Shown piece after piece: positions 1 to 10,305 of a stretch of 35,919 nucleotides of DNA. The stretch comes from Arsenophonus sp046530935 (GTDB lineage Bacteria; Pseudomonadota; Gammaproteobacteria; Enterobacterales; Enterobacteriaceae). The stretch's first letter is position 1, and each line of letters begins with the position of its first letter. The notes under the pieces were generated by a model that was not told where the DNA came from, ran no database searches, and saw only the letters and a program-made list of their open reading frames with translations. Position numbers and translations under genes: made by a program. The stretch lies in contig JBHEQW010000090.1 of NCBI GenBank assembly GCA_046530935.1, positions 1 to 35,919 of the forward strand, written 5' to 3'.

Positions 1-862
1 CTTTTGCTGCACTAACAATTAATGTTTTAACTGTTTTCTCAATAGGCAAATTATGTTGATCAACTAGATCAGCAATAGTTTTTGTGTTAGGTGTATCGAT
101 AAGACGCATATTTTCAGTTGGTGCAGCGCGTTCTTCCGTAAGACAAATCGCTTCTGCTAGTTCAATATTAGCTGCATAATCTGAAGTAGTAGAAAAAACA
201 ATATTATCTTCACCACTATCAGCTAAAACTTGAAATTCATGCGAAACATTTCCACCAATAGAACTAGTATCTGCTTGGACTGCCCTAAAATTTAATCCAA
301 TACGGCTAAAGATTATACTATATGCCTTATACATTGCATCATAAGTTTGTTGCAGAGAGTTTTGGTCAGCATGAAAAGAATAAGCGTCTTTCATAATAAA
401 TTCACGTGAGCGCATCACACCAAAACGTGGTCTTATTTCATCACGAAATTTTGTTTGAATTTGATAAAGGTTTAATGGCAGGTGCTTATAAGAAGTTACT
501 TCATTACGAATAAGATCGGTAATTACCTCTTCATTAGTAGGGCCCAACACAAAAGATCGATGGCCACGATCAACAAAACGAAGCAATTCTAGACCATATT
601 GCTCCAAACGCCCACTTTTTTGCCATAGATCTGCTGGCTGAACTATCGGCAAGGAAATCTCAATTACACCAGCGCGATTCATTTCTTCACGAATAATATT
701 TTCAACTTTGCGCAATACACGGACACCGGTTGGTAGCCAGTCATATAGGCCTGAAGCAAGTTTACGAATCATACCTGCACAAAGCATTAACTTATGACTG
801 ATAAGTTCAGCGTCAGCTGGAGTTTCTTTTAAAGTAGAGAGAAGATATTGGCTTGTACGCAT
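1..862 (-). CDS. proS: Prolyl-tRNA synthetase, 5' part (runs off the window)
   Basis: Class II aminoacyl-tRNA synthetase that charges tRNA-Pro in the cytoplasm. The first 287 codons are present; the gene continues beyond position 1. The start is ATG at 862-860, and the N-terminus MRTSQYLLSTLKETPADAE is almost the same as in E. coli ProS. The class II motif 1 region (LPTGVRVLRKVENI, about residues 45-60) and motif 2 (FRDEIRPRFGVMRSREF, about residues 140-160) are conserved. The visible end, IEKTVKTL, lies in the editing/insertion domain typical of bacterial-type ProRS. No frameshift or stop is seen, so it looks functional. In E. coli proS is not near nagE, so its position here reflects rearrangement. 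No convincing promoter was picked out in the AT-rich DNA upstream. Confidence 0.96.
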   Translation of the reverse strand, partial: MRTSQYLLSTLKETPADAELISHKLMLCAGMIRKLASGLYDWLPTGVRVLRKVENIIREEMNRAGVIEISLPIVQPADLWQKSGRLEQYGLELLRFVDRGHRSFVLGPTNEEVITDLIRNEVTSYKHLPLNLYQIQTKFRDEIRPRFGVMRSREFIMKDAYSFHADQNSLQQTYDAMYKAYSIIFSRIGLNFRAVQADTSSIGGNVSHEFQVLADSGEDNIVFSTTSDYAANIELAEAICLTEERAAPTENMRLIDTPNTKTIADLVDQHNLPIEKTVKTLIVSAAK

Positions 863-1592
863 TATTAGCTTCCATCAACAACAATTACTTCCAAATTGAT
901 ATTAACCAATCATTAAAAAAATTATTTTTTAGTTTGCCAGATATAACTAATGTCTAAAGACATAACTTTATTTATTAGCATATCTAAAAGTAAGAACAAC
1001 AATAATATTTGCTGAAATCTACTATCGAACTTTAAAATCGAGGAAATAGGAATGTAGATTTTTTATCAAGAACGTTTTTATAATAAGCAGGGTAATGATC
1101 TTTCGCTCTAACACTTGACCAATAAAGCGTTCAAGTAGATGGTAGCTGTTTTATTACTCAATCAGATGTTTTTAAGCAGTCCAGAAAAATAACTGTTATT
1201 TTAGTTGTCGGCGCTATAGCTTATGCAAAGCTATACTGCCTAAAAGCAAACTTACTTCGTTATCAGAGATAACTAAATTTTTTAATTAAATTAATAAGAT
1301 AGTTAATACTTATTGGATTAATAAGAAATGTGGAACGAGTAGCAAAAACGCCAATTTTAGTACTAGCATATAAACGTGAATGTATTGCCAGCTGGCATCA
1401 ATCTTCTTTAATTGCATGTTTTGATAAAAATTAAAATAACCTAAATATGCCTAAATTATTTCAATCAGCAAACAGAATTCATGATGATTTATAAAAGTAT
1501 GAAATATGCGTAAATAATCCTCTGTCCATCAATTAAACCTAATTATCTTATTAAGATAGCAAATTTTTATATGCTGATTCTAGTCTATCTTA
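863..1592. other. Gene-free AT-rich spacer with one small unidentified reading frame
   Basis: About 730 bases between the proS start and the first IS relic with no recognisable gene. One plus-strand stretch, about 1303-1434, is open without an ATG near its beginning and reads NVERVAKTPILVLAYKRE and then CIASWHQSSLIACF before a TAA. Its composition is protein-like and it could be the end of a dead gene, but I do not recognise it. A short perfect palindrome (ATGTCTAAAGACAT) lies near 946-962, about 90 bases upstream of proS; its role is unknown. Confidence 0.4.
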
Positions 1593-2640
1593 GCAAAAGT
1601 TGTTAGTAAAAATCCATTATACTCCATAAAGGATTTTTGCTACAGAGGTTTTCACAAAAAAGCAAATAATAATATATGTCAATGATACAATTTCTTCACT
1701 CCATGAAACATAAAGCTGCATCTCATTAGTTGGATCAACAACAATCTATCGTATGATGTCGATTCATACATTTAAGCAAGTCATCCAACTTTATCCTGCC
1801 CATATTATCACAGTGAACATATTATCAGCTGAGCATATTCATTATGATTACAACGATATTGTTGCAAAACCATTGATTGCAGGAAACATTTAACAATCTT
1901 ATTGGAAATCCTTTAGCAAATGTTACAGCATAAGGATAAATGGTTTAGTTGTCTGCGATGTATCTTTAACAGATTGACTTTACATGGATGTCAGCAAAAC
2001 AAATAGGTATTGATTTGAAAACAGCGTTTATATGGCATAATTTTCATTGCTTCAGCCGCAATGGCCAGTCAACATCAATGCACTAAGTGGTATTCTTGAA
2101 GTTAACGAAATGTTTTTCCATGAATCCTTTAAATATAAGCATTATATCCTAATATAAGAAAACTAAAAAATGCATAAAAGGATGAGATAAAATGAGAGAA
2201 TGAATCGCAATCTTAATAGATAAAGATCTAGAGGGTCATATGATAATAAGCGATGAGATTTTTGAAGAATTTAATGCAGAGTGTGTTTTTACACGTTTTC
2301 TTGAGCCGATCATATCAATAAAGAACCAATCTTTTGCTAGCATGGATCTAAATGGGACGAAACCTTTAGCAGCAAAGATAAAATTATTCACAATCGCCTA
2401 ATAAGATTAGATACTAAGAGAGTTATTGATAATAAATTCCATATTAAAAATGTGAACGGTTATTTTAACAGATTATTAAAAGGATGACTGAGTAGATTCC
2501 ATGGTATATGGTCCGGTCCAGTTTTATTTATCAAATTATCTAACCTGGAGAAGATTCTTTGAAATCATAAGAATTGAAATACAAGATATGTGGCTATAAG
2601 TTACTCTACGAGTAAAACAACATCCTATCCTATCCTTTGC
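1593..2640 (+). mobile_element. IS1595-family insertion element relic, copy 1
   Basis: Decayed element of about 1.05 kb. Its ends resemble imperfect inverted repeats shared with the other copies: left GCAAAAGTTGTTAGTA, right a degraded match to the complement of GCAAAGATTGTTGCT, expanded by tandem ATCCT units near 2621-2635. Translated piecewise, the interior gives remains of an ISXO2/IS1595-type DDE transposase: a fragment near 2085-2135 with GILEVNEMFFHESFKYK and, near 2440-2500, HIKNVNGYFNRLLKG followed by LSRFHGIW, matching the family C-terminal pattern (N-Y/N-S-RLK-WM-RFHG). Many stops and frameshifts make it non-functional. The family call rests on remembered consensus motifs and on agreement among the copies in this window. 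Confidence 0.72.
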
Positions 2641-2934
2641 TAGGATAGCCTAATCCTATCACCAATAATCACTTTTAATTTAAAATTATTTACTGATAAT
2701 ATTAAGCGAAGAAACTTTACAAATACCAGCTTAATAACAATCTAGATATTTCATTATCTTATAATAAAATCCTATTTAGCGATAAGAAAAGAAGGTTTTT
2801 CAATATGTTTTTTGCTATTGTAATCCTCAATCTTGGATATTGTGATTGAATTGATATAAAATACCAAAAATAATCTCTAAATTCTTAGATGGATTACTCA
2901 CTAACGCTTCTGTTTTATCAATAATTTTTATTAA

Positions 2935-4398
2935 GAGTCATGTTTATTTTTGGCGTATAGAATTTCGCCGATTGTGGCCAGTGTATTTTGCTGATTGATT
3001 TTGAAAATGATTTAAACAACATAGATATGATATGCCATGAAAAGTCTGCCTTTATAAATATCCGAAAAACTAGACATTACCTGTGAATCCATAGCATGAA
3101 TTTATCACTATAATGATGAAAGATGTAGCTGATACCCAACGACGTTGATTGTGAGATCTAAGCAATGTCCTGGCTTCAATATCCTGAACTCTACATTGTC
3201 GCAGGTGTATTCCACATTCCAATCGTCCGTAATGGTTATTTACCACAGTGAACTATAAAGATAACGTAGTATTGACGATGTTAAGATTAAAGTACTAAGG
3301 TAAATGGGGATCCACAGGCACCAGAAACAGAATATCCGTCAACAGCTCCTTGATACCTCTTTATCTAAAGCATACAAAAAATCGTTGAAGAATTGCTAAT
3401 ATAGATTGTACATGCATGCGAGACATCTTAATCGCTGATTTTTACAAAGCTCTATGTAACAACGCTTTTTCAAATAAAAGTACATGCTCTATCTGCCAGT
3501 ACATCATCACAAGACTGAAATAACAATAGCTATTGAAAAAGCATAGAGAGGGTAATGCTGCCATACCTCCTGCCTAATTTAAGCGATACACACACCACCT
3601 TTATTTTTGTGCTGATGCCATATATCTATCATCTTGTCCAAGCAAGATGATCGCCTCTGATTGGTATGATTATTATCGCCTCACTAAGCATGGACGTAAG
3701 AAGCTAGTTTCGCTCGAAAATGCTCTTATCAATAGTCAGAAACGAACTTTGCTAAACTTCTCTTGATACACTACGAGCAACACAAGGCTTAACCGTATCT
3801 CCCAGGCTTGCTACGGAGGATGATTCCATTTAGTTTTGAAATGTAATGGAAAAGATATTAGCAAATACGCAGCACCAACGCTCTACGACATATACAAAAC
3901 AATTAATGTGCTTGCTTCACTCTCAAAAGACCATGCAACAAAAAGTTAAGGCTGATGAGCTAAGCATGATATCTGGTCTGGCAGAAACTTGTAATCCCGC
4001 TAATTAAAGAACCATTGTTGTTTTATTAGCAAGGTTTCAGCGAAGTAGCCTGTATCGATGAAGAACCTGAAGAAAAATTAAGAAGAACTGCCAGCATTTT
4101 ACGACTTTTCCTGTCAGAAAAGTAAGCGTCAATAAGAACGACGAATTTGATTAAATCTGGTTTTGCAACAATCATGCTATGAATCAGTTGCGCAAAAAAT
4201 ATAGTTCGAAAAAAAACCTTTCAATAGTGTTTAAACTGCTATAATTTGCCAAAAAAAACTGGAACTGGTAAAAAAAGGAGATTTACCTTGTTGATCTTGG
4301 TGGCAAAAAATATCCAATTTAAGAATAGAGAACTGATTTACAAAGCATTATAGAAGACACTAAGCGTCATCGTGATACACATCATTTATTAATAATTC
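2935..4398 (+). mobile_element. IS256-family insertion element relic, copy A
   Basis: About 1.46 kb with recoverable terminal repeats. The left end begins GAGTCATGTTTATTTTTGGCG; the right end finishes GATACACATC then TTTATTAATAATTC, an imperfect complement. Scattered over several frames are traces of a Mutator-type (IS256) transposase: LPNLSDT near 3570, KELVSLENALINSQKR near 3695-3740 (family pattern KELVALEDGYRESE), QQKVKADELSMISGLAE near 3935-3985 (pattern KVKAELHEIWMAE), and a C-terminal VDLGGKKYPI near 4293-4320 (pattern VVSGVKFKDG). No open frame of useful length remains. Copies C and G are in the same orientation; D, E and F are inverted. Confidence 0.75.
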
Positions 4399-4699
4399 AG
4401 GTGATAAAAGCGGTGGTCGATTTTGTTTTATTATTTTTTTAAAAAATTTTTCTTGTAATAAAGTTGTGGCTAGAAGCCACTATATCCAAATGATATGTTA
4501 ATGTAAATATTATTTGCCACAATTGGTATCAATAACTATTCAGTAACCTAATGTAATTGCTAATACCAGCAATAGCGAAACTAAAAGCATATAATAGTAT
4601 TATATATCTGTTTATTGATATAATGTCTATATTGCTCTTATAAAGATGGATAAAAATCAATTGAACAATTGGCATAAAATTATATCTTATTACATATAA
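4399..4699. other. AT-rich spacer, nothing recognised
   Basis: About 300 bases of very AT-rich sequence between two IS256 relics. I see no gene, RNA or clear repeat in it. Confidence 0.5.
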
Positions 4700-5510
4700 A
4701 AAATAACGTCATGAAGTTTTGTTTGACATTTGAGTAAAATATAAGAACAGAGATCTTAAATCTCCAAGTGAGAATATGCTTCAATAGCTCGTTGCTACCA
4801 CCTTAGGTTAAGAGTGTAAAAAATCTTGAAGAGTTGCTACTATGCTTGTATCCTAGAAGGATAAATACAATTCCAACAACCACTACGGTGATTTTTATGA
4901 ATGGTGATTGTGTGTGCTTCTTACCCAATGGGTTAGCACATAAAATAGCATGTTCAAGACCTTTTGCGATGCCTTCTCTAGTTTGCATAATTGTAACATG
5001 ACTTGGACATAATAAAGAATAACATGTTTTCTTTGTAGAATCAGATTAGCACAGACTAAGCCAGCAGTAGCTTGAAGTGTACCACACCAACATTTGCGTA
5101 ATTTAAGCGATACGCGTTACGTTTACTTTTTTGGCCTAGATGGCATAGACAGTTATTTTAGACAAAATAATCGCCTTTGCTTGTTTCTGTTATTATTATC
5201 AGCAGCATTGAGAATGAGCGTAATAAGATTGTTAAGATTGAAAATGCTTATCAAAAATCAGAAGATAACATGGCTAAATTTCTCAAATGACAGATCTTTG
5301 GCGATCACGTAGGATTATAACTGGTATCTCATAAGCTTGCTAAAAGATAATGGTAGAGACGATGCCTATTAATTTTTGAAATATAATACTAATATATTCC
5401 TGGACATGCAGCACAACGATGCTAAGATGAAATAGCTAATATGTTCTAGCTTCACTCCTAAAAGAAAAGGCATGCAACCGAAAATTAAAACTGAGCTTCG
5501 TGGTGAAGGA
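4700..5510 (+). mobile_element. IS256-family insertion element relic, copy B (truncated)
   Basis: Partial copy without either terminal repeat. From about 4760 the bases align with copies C and G (shared GAATATGCTTCAATAGCT). The best-preserved piece is a plus-strand frame at 5094-5312 reading LSDTRYVYFFGLDGIDS and then FRQNNRLCLFLLL, which corresponds to the IS256-type transposase pattern YVYxWADGIYSxxRQDDRLCLLV just before the KELVALEDGYRESE segment. Similarity fades after a KIKTELR stretch near 5490. The boundaries are approximate. It is a fragment and not a gene, despite the 72-codon open frame. Confidence 0.6.
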
Positions 5511-5891
5511 GGTGTGTTACTCAAAACTTTAGATTATCGTTACTATAGACGGATAATACTTATTTGTCTGTGTCGATAAAAAATTTAGGACTGAATCGTA
5601 TTTAGTGGAAGTGTGTGTGCCATATATCTTTTTTTTGTCATAAAAAATTTAATTTCTTTGTTGTTATTTATATTTTGAGTGGGATATCATAAATCGATTC
5701 AGATAAACAGGCGGTTGTAATACACGTGAAGTGTTCTTGTTCTGTTCCTTATTTATATCTAGTTTATTGTTTTTTCTATGAGATTTATTCTGCGCTATCT
5801 AGATAAATTTCTAAAAAATTAACATTTCGCATAGTATAAATAAAAAAGTAATCAGCTCACGAAAATATCCAAGAAGTAAAGTAGCTGCTAG

Positions 5892-6173
5892 CTGCACCGC
5901 TCGGTCAGAACCACCTACCATTTTACACTCTCAATACTGTACTACATTTATATTTTAAATAAAAATATTTTTTTAGAAAAAATAACTCTATTTAATTATC
6001 CAATCTTATTGGTAGTGGAGGAGGTTGAATGGCGCGATGGTGTGATTAATTTGATGCCCCCAGGGCAAAAGTTTCGTACCTTTTTTTACTCTATCCAGAA
6101 CAAAAAAGGATCGATTATTTATCGATGATCAACTCAAGAAATTGCTCATATGGGATACATTGTTGATCTCTGA
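5892..6173 (+). pseudogene. Unidentified small gene relic
   Basis: A frame open from just after a TAG at 5889 to a TGA at 6126-6128, and then to a second TGA at 6171. No ATG opens it early. The middle is strikingly protein-like: LLVVEEVEWRDGVINLMPPG, then QKFRTFFYSIQNKKGSIIYR, then after the first stop STQEIAHMGYIVDL. Base composition around 6015-6080 is less AT-rich than the surroundings. I do not recognise the family. It may be the tail of a longer gene, with one in-frame stop breaking its C-terminus. It does not align with the IS256 or IS1595 relics nearby. Confidence 0.35.
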
Positions 6174-6862
6174 TAATTAAGACCACGAAAGTAATTCGTT
6201 CTTTTTTTTATTTCTTTTATCTCCTGTATTTTCTGGTTTTCCTATTTCCTATAAAGGATGTTCCACATTTAAAAAAATCCAGTGAAAATGTTTCGTAGAC
6301 TTCAAAACAATATCACCACTTAGTTGCGTTTATGTTAACTGTTGTCTCTGAAGCAAGAAAGAGCAATGACGGCATCTAAATCATGTTTTCAAATCAATTC
6401 CTGTTTATTTTGTTGACTCCAATAAAGTTAACCTATTCAACATATATCGCAAATAACTAAAACCATATATCCTTATAATATACTTTCGCTAGAAGACTCT
6501 TCAGTAAAATTGTTAAATCTTTTTCTGCAATTATGGATTTTACAATGATATCACTATAAGCTTAAGAAATATATTCAGCGGATAATATGTTAACTGAGCC
6601 AATTATTAGTAGGACAAAAATAGAATTAGTTACTTCAATAAATTAATCGATATAATCCGACAGGATTATAAGATTGCCTACGAGCTAACTAATGAAATGC
6701 AGCTTTAATTCTATAACAGGAACTAAGAAAAGAGTCTATTTGATTTGTATTTTGATTTATATTTTGATTTGTATTACTGTTTGCTTTTTTTATGGGAACA
6801 AACACCTATAAACGAAAATATCTTCATAACAGCATAATGGATTTTTAGCAAAAACATTTACC
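6174..6862. other. AT-rich spacer with a 12-base triple repeat; no gene recognised
   Basis: About 690 bases with no gene I can support. A plus-strand stretch near 6260-6610 gives protein-like scraps in shifting frames (for example YHHLVAFMLTVVSEARKSN near 6315-6370) and may be a further dead gene, but no family can be named. A 12-base unit, TTTGATTTGTAT, occurs three times in tandem at 6739-6774, the middle copy with one change. Confidence 0.35.
6739..6774. repeat. Three tandem copies of a 12-base unit
   Basis: TTTGATTTGTAT, TTTGATTTATAT, TTTGATTTGTAT stand directly end to end. This is one of several short tandem duplications in the decayed parts of the window and fits replication slippage. 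Confidence 0.9.
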
Positions 6863-7180
6863 ACAATCATAGCCTGTCATCAACGTCATTTCGTTTTTTG
6901 CTTTTTAGCAACGAAAAGTTCTGGTATTTGCCAATAAGACTTAGGCTTTGCCTAAGCAAGCTCTGCTCTTCAGACAAGAAGAGCAGCACTGATTTTAGGT
7001 GTTTCTAGAGTTATCTAATGTTGGATTGTCTTCATCTCATAATGATAATTTCCTATTAACTATATCTCTCAGTAGCATCCTATTCCATGAATAGGACTGT
7101 TCGATGATGGTCGCTATAATGATATAGAATCAAACAACTAGGATTACATACTTTACTCTTGGTGTGTTAGAGATTAAAGA
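6863..7180. repeat. Repeat family R3, copy 1
   Basis: About 300 bases that align, with many differences, to 11319-11600 in the same orientation. Shared landmarks include CATAGCC near the left edge, ATTTCGTTTT/TCTCGTTTTACC, TAGCAACG, CAAGCTCTGCTCTTC versus CAAGCTGTCCTTGCT, ACTGATTTTA, and TTAACTATATC near the right. I cannot name the source; a third, older insertion element is likely because two copies lie in unrelated places. Copy 1 contains two perfect hairpins at 6950-6986. Confidence 0.6.
6950..6986. other. Two adjacent perfect hairpins
   Basis: CTTAGGC-TTT-GCCTAAG (7 bp stem, 3 base loop, 6950-6966) is followed by CTGCTCTTC-AGACAA-GAAGAGCAG (9 bp stem, 6 base loop, 6963-6986); the two cannot form entirely at once at the join but both are perfect. 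No U-tract follows directly, so neither is a clear intrinsic terminator. The related copy at 11319-11600 does not keep the pairing. Confidence 0.6.
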
Positions 7181-7765
7181 ATATACTATCGAATAAAGTT
7201 TTAACTTACAAGCAGCCCAATAAATTGATTTGATTTTCTAACCATCAAGTACAAGTAGTAATAGAGATCTGATTTTAGGATAGCCTTTTATGGTAGATTT
7301 AACTCACAACCCAATTTCTACCTTAACATCAGCATTTTCTTCAACCAAATGCTTACATACCACCAAATTACCTGTCACACCTTTAATGTTACAATATTAT
7401 ACCCATCTGAACGTTCACTTAAACACACTTATTTATCTCAATGAAGACCGCAATGATTACTAGTAAGATTTTTTGCAATCTTATCAAGACAAGAAAACAC
7501 ATCAGAACTCATTAGCTTTATCGCCAAACCATTTTCCATCTAGATAAATACTTAACCTAGTAAAAGACTCATTACTCATTAAAGATAAGTATATTTCACA
7601 ACTAAATTATATAAATTACCTAGAGATCTCTCTAGTCGGGAATCTCAGTCCATTTAACCGGCATGCTAAAATCAATTTTGCCATTCATTCTCTATTCTAT
7701 TATCCTCCATCTTACACACACACAAATACTTATTTTTAGGTTTACTCTGTCTGACTGTATATATG
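7181..7765. other. Spacer downstream of nagE; no gene recognised
   Basis: About 585 bases. In E. coli the gene following nagE on this side is glnS, but no GlnS motif could be read in any frame. Minus-strand scraps such as VTGNLVVCKHLVEENADVKV (about 7380-7320) are protein-like but unassigned. No clear terminator for nagE was found. Confidence 0.4.
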
Positions 7766-9307
7766 TCAATTGTCCTCTTTTTTAATAAAATTTGACGGTG
7801 CAACAATTTCTCTTTCGGCAATCTTTTTCATTGCTTCCGCAATCATTTCTGCTCGTGTTCCAACAATAATTTGCACATTATGTTTATTTAACCGAATAAT
7901 GCCAGAAGCCCCCAATTTTTTTACCAGGGCATCATTAACAATATCAACGACTTTTACACCTAGGCGTAAACGAGTAATACAAGCATCGATTACTGTTAAA
8001 TTATCTGTTCCACCCACTGCAGCAAGATATTGATATGCTTCCTCATGCGCAGTAATATCTTTTTTATTACTATCACTACTACTAATAGATTTATCATAAT
8101 CATCTATAGACTGATAGTTGTTAGTTATTTCACGACCTGGTGTCATTAAATTAAACTTATTAATCACAAAACGAAATATGACATAGTATAAACAAAAGAA
8201 AATTATCCCTAGGAAAATCAACATATACCAATGAACTGCTAACGGGTTATGGCTCTGAAGTAACATATCGACTAAACCAGCACTAAAACCAAAACCAGAG
8301 ATCCAGTGCATTGTAGCCGCAATATAAACAGAAAATCCAGTTAAAATGGCATGGATAACATAAAGAACCGGTGCCACAAACATGAATGAAAATTCTAGCG
8401 GCTCAGTGATGCCAGTAAAAAAAGAAGAAAAAGCACCTGCCATCATGATACCAGAAACTTTTGCTTTATTTTCAGGGCGAGAAGAATGATAAATGGCCAA
8501 TGCTGCACCAGGCAACCCAAACATCATGATTGGAAAAAATCCAGCTTGATAACGTCCGGTAATACCCTTTTCTGCTAGACCTGAAGCTAACGATTTAGCA
8601 CCAGCTAAAAAGTTAGGAATGTCATTAATACCAGCTACATCAAACCAAAATACTGAATTTAATGCATGATGTAATCCAACCGAGATTAATAGACGATTAA
8701 AAAAAGCATAAATACCAGCGCCTAATGAACCCAAATCTTTAATATTTTCACCAAACAGGACTAATGCATTATAAATAAATGGCCAAACATACATCAGAAT
8801 GAAAGACAACAGAATCATTAAAAATGAAGTCAATATAGGGACTAAACGTCGGCCACTAAAAAATGAAAATGCTTTCGGTAACTCGACACCGCTATAGCGA
8901 TTATAAAGTTCAGCAGCCAACACACCAACCAATATTCCAACAAACTGATTATTGATTTTACTAAATGCTGCAGGAACTTGCTCAATAGCAATAGCCATGA
9001 TCATTGAATAAGCTGATGGTGAACATAGGGTTGTTACCACTAAAAAACCTACAAAACCGGTTAATGCCGCCGAACCATCTTTATCTTTTGATAAACCATA
9101 TGCAACGCCAATTGCAAATAATATTGACATATTATCTATAATTGCCGAACCTGATTTAATAAGTAAAGCGGCAATAGTACTATTAGATCCCCAGCCATTA
9201 GGATCTATCCAATAACCAACCCCCATTAAAATCGCAGCAGCAGGCAGCACAGCAACAGGCACCATCAAAGCGCGACCTATTCGCTGTAAATAACTTAACA
9301 GATTCAC
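7766..9307 (-). CDS. nagE: N-acetylglucosamine-specific PTS permease, EIICB form
   Basis: Inner-membrane phosphotransferase permease that imports N-acetylglucosamine and phosphorylates it to GlcNAc-6-P. It has 513 residues: an N-terminal EIIC membrane domain (about 1-390) with the GLHHALNSVFWF and GITEPLEFSFMF motifs, then a linker and an EIIB domain (about 425-500) with the phosphocysteine motif DACITRLRLG (Cys443). E. coli NagE is about 648 residues because it adds an EIIA domain; here the protein ends soon after EIIB, so phosphate must come from a separate EIIA such as Crr. Sequence details (MGVGYWIDPNGWG, FDVAGINDIPNFL) resemble EIICB-type NagE proteins more than E. coli NagE. The start is GTG at 9307-9305, chosen because GGGGAG sits 7 bases upstream (9320-9315) and the N-terminus MNLLSYLQRIGRAL fits the family. 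Divergent from nagB-nagA as in enterobacteria. A glucose-type permease is the alternative; context argues for GlcNAc. Confidence 0.92.
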   Translation of the reverse strand: MNLLSYLQRIGRALMVPVAVLPAAAILMGVGYWIDPNGWGSNSTIAALLIKSGSAIIDNMSILFAIGVAYGLSKDKDGSAALTGFVGFLVVTTLCSPSAYSMIMAIAIEQVPAAFSKINNQFVGILVGVLAAELYNRYSGVELPKAFSFFSGRRLVPILTSFLMILLSFILMYVWPFIYNALVLFGENIKDLGSLGAGIYAFFNRLLISVGLHHALNSVFWFDVAGINDIPNFLAGAKSLASGLAEKGITGRYQAGFFPIMMFGLPGAALAIYHSSRPENKAKVSGIMMAGAFSSFFTGITEPLEFSFMFVAPVLYVIHAILTGFSVYIAATMHWISGFGFSAGLVDMLLQSHNPLAVHWYMLIFLGIIFFCLYYVIFRFVINKFNLMTPGREITNNYQSIDDYDKSISSSDSNKKDITAHEEAYQYLAAVGGTDNLTVIDACITRLRLGVKVVDIVNDALVKKLGASGIIRLNKHNVQIIVGTRAEMIAEAMKKIAEREIVAPSNFIKKEDN

Positions 9308-9416
9308 TATATTACTCCCCTTGCTTGAATAAGCTCATTGCTGAGATCTTATTTATTAATTATTATAAATATTCAATTTTTTGATATATTATCATCAACT
9401 GTTACTATCTGCTAAG

Positions 9417-9477
9417 ATAGTATAGTTTTTTTTGAATAATTCAAGTTTAACTTTGACCCATTTTTTATAAACTATAG
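9417..9477 (-). promoter_or_regulatory. Probable nagE promoter with operator-like palindrome
   Basis: Read on the minus strand: -35 TTGAAT (9444-9439), a 16-base spacer, -10 TACTAT (9422-9417). A perfect 13-base palindrome TTGAATTATTCAA (9444-9432) overlaps the -35. Around it about 50 bases match the region upstream of nagB in the opposite orientation. In E. coli NagC represses nagE and nagB from two operators that form a DNA loop; these paired modules could be the counterparts. That identity is inference: the motif has not been compared with a measured NagC site. Confidence 0.5.
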
Positions 9478-9519
9478 TCTATCTACAATAGAGTATCTAT
9501 ATTTAAAAATGATTTACTG

Positions 9520-10305
9520 ATTATAGAGATAAACATATCGTATTAGAGTACTGATCTCTGGATCTTTTAAGAATTTAAATGATGTCTTTCAACCATCTTT
9601 ATATTTTTTGCGCCGATTAAATCTCTTGATCACATCATAGCATTTGTTTGAAGATGCATTTCCTGTAGTTAAGAGTTACTGGTCCCTTCTAAGCTCTGTA
9701 TAGAAGTGGTTAAATTTATGTTTTCTGATGCCTGAACCTTTTTGTAGAACAAAAAAATGTAGCCTGTAAAATCTTTGCCATTTGTAAGTACTCGATGTAG
9801 ATGGACATAGGAGATATTAGTTTAAAATTAAAGCAAAAAGCATCGAACATTTGGCACAATCTTTGCCTTATTAAAGATAAAAACATATAAAAAGTTATCT
9901 ATATGTGCCAGATCTATGCATAAGAAAAGATAATCTTATGAAGTTTGTTTTTGCATTTCCAGAAGATATTTCATATTTACATGCAGATAAGCATGATAGG
10001 CTTATAGCTCTTAAATGCTTTATGCTTCAGCCTTGGTGCTTCCTACCTCATTATTACGCAAATTTCTATATTGTGGGTTCTCCGCCTGCACAAACAGCAA
10101 TCCAGGCCAGAATTAAGATTCTTGGAGGTTGTCTAGGTAGGATCAAGAATTCATGAACATCTACTGCCATCAGATCAGACAGTCAAGACGAATTGAGAAA
10201 AACGTTTGCGCAAAAAAACAACTGCTCCATCTTCATTATCAGGAGATGGATAGAGCATTAACGGCAAACAAGTGGAAATATGGCTATGATCATTAGGCTG
10301 CACTT
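9520..10305. other. Relic DNA inside the nagE-nagB intergenic region; nothing identified
   Basis: About 790 bases between the nagE promoter module and an IS1595 relic. Short plus-strand frames are present (for example 9905-10156) but show no family resemblance I can name and no supported ribosome binding site. The enterobacterial nagE-nagB spacer is normally only a few hundred bases, so this DNA is inserted material, perhaps another old mobile element. Confidence 0.4.

Noticed and set aside
4803..4988. 61-codon minus-strand frame with a hydrophobic stretch (IKITVVVVGIVFILLGYKHS)
   Set aside because: It overlaps IS256 copy B in antisense; no start signal or conservation supports it.
5511..7765. 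Search for a glnS relic next to nagE
   Set aside because: No class I synthetase motif or GlnS-like segment was found; glnS is presumably elsewhere.
7181..7765. Possible EIIA remnant of NagE after the stop codon
   Set aside because: No stretch resembling the EIIA active-site region was readable on the minus strand.
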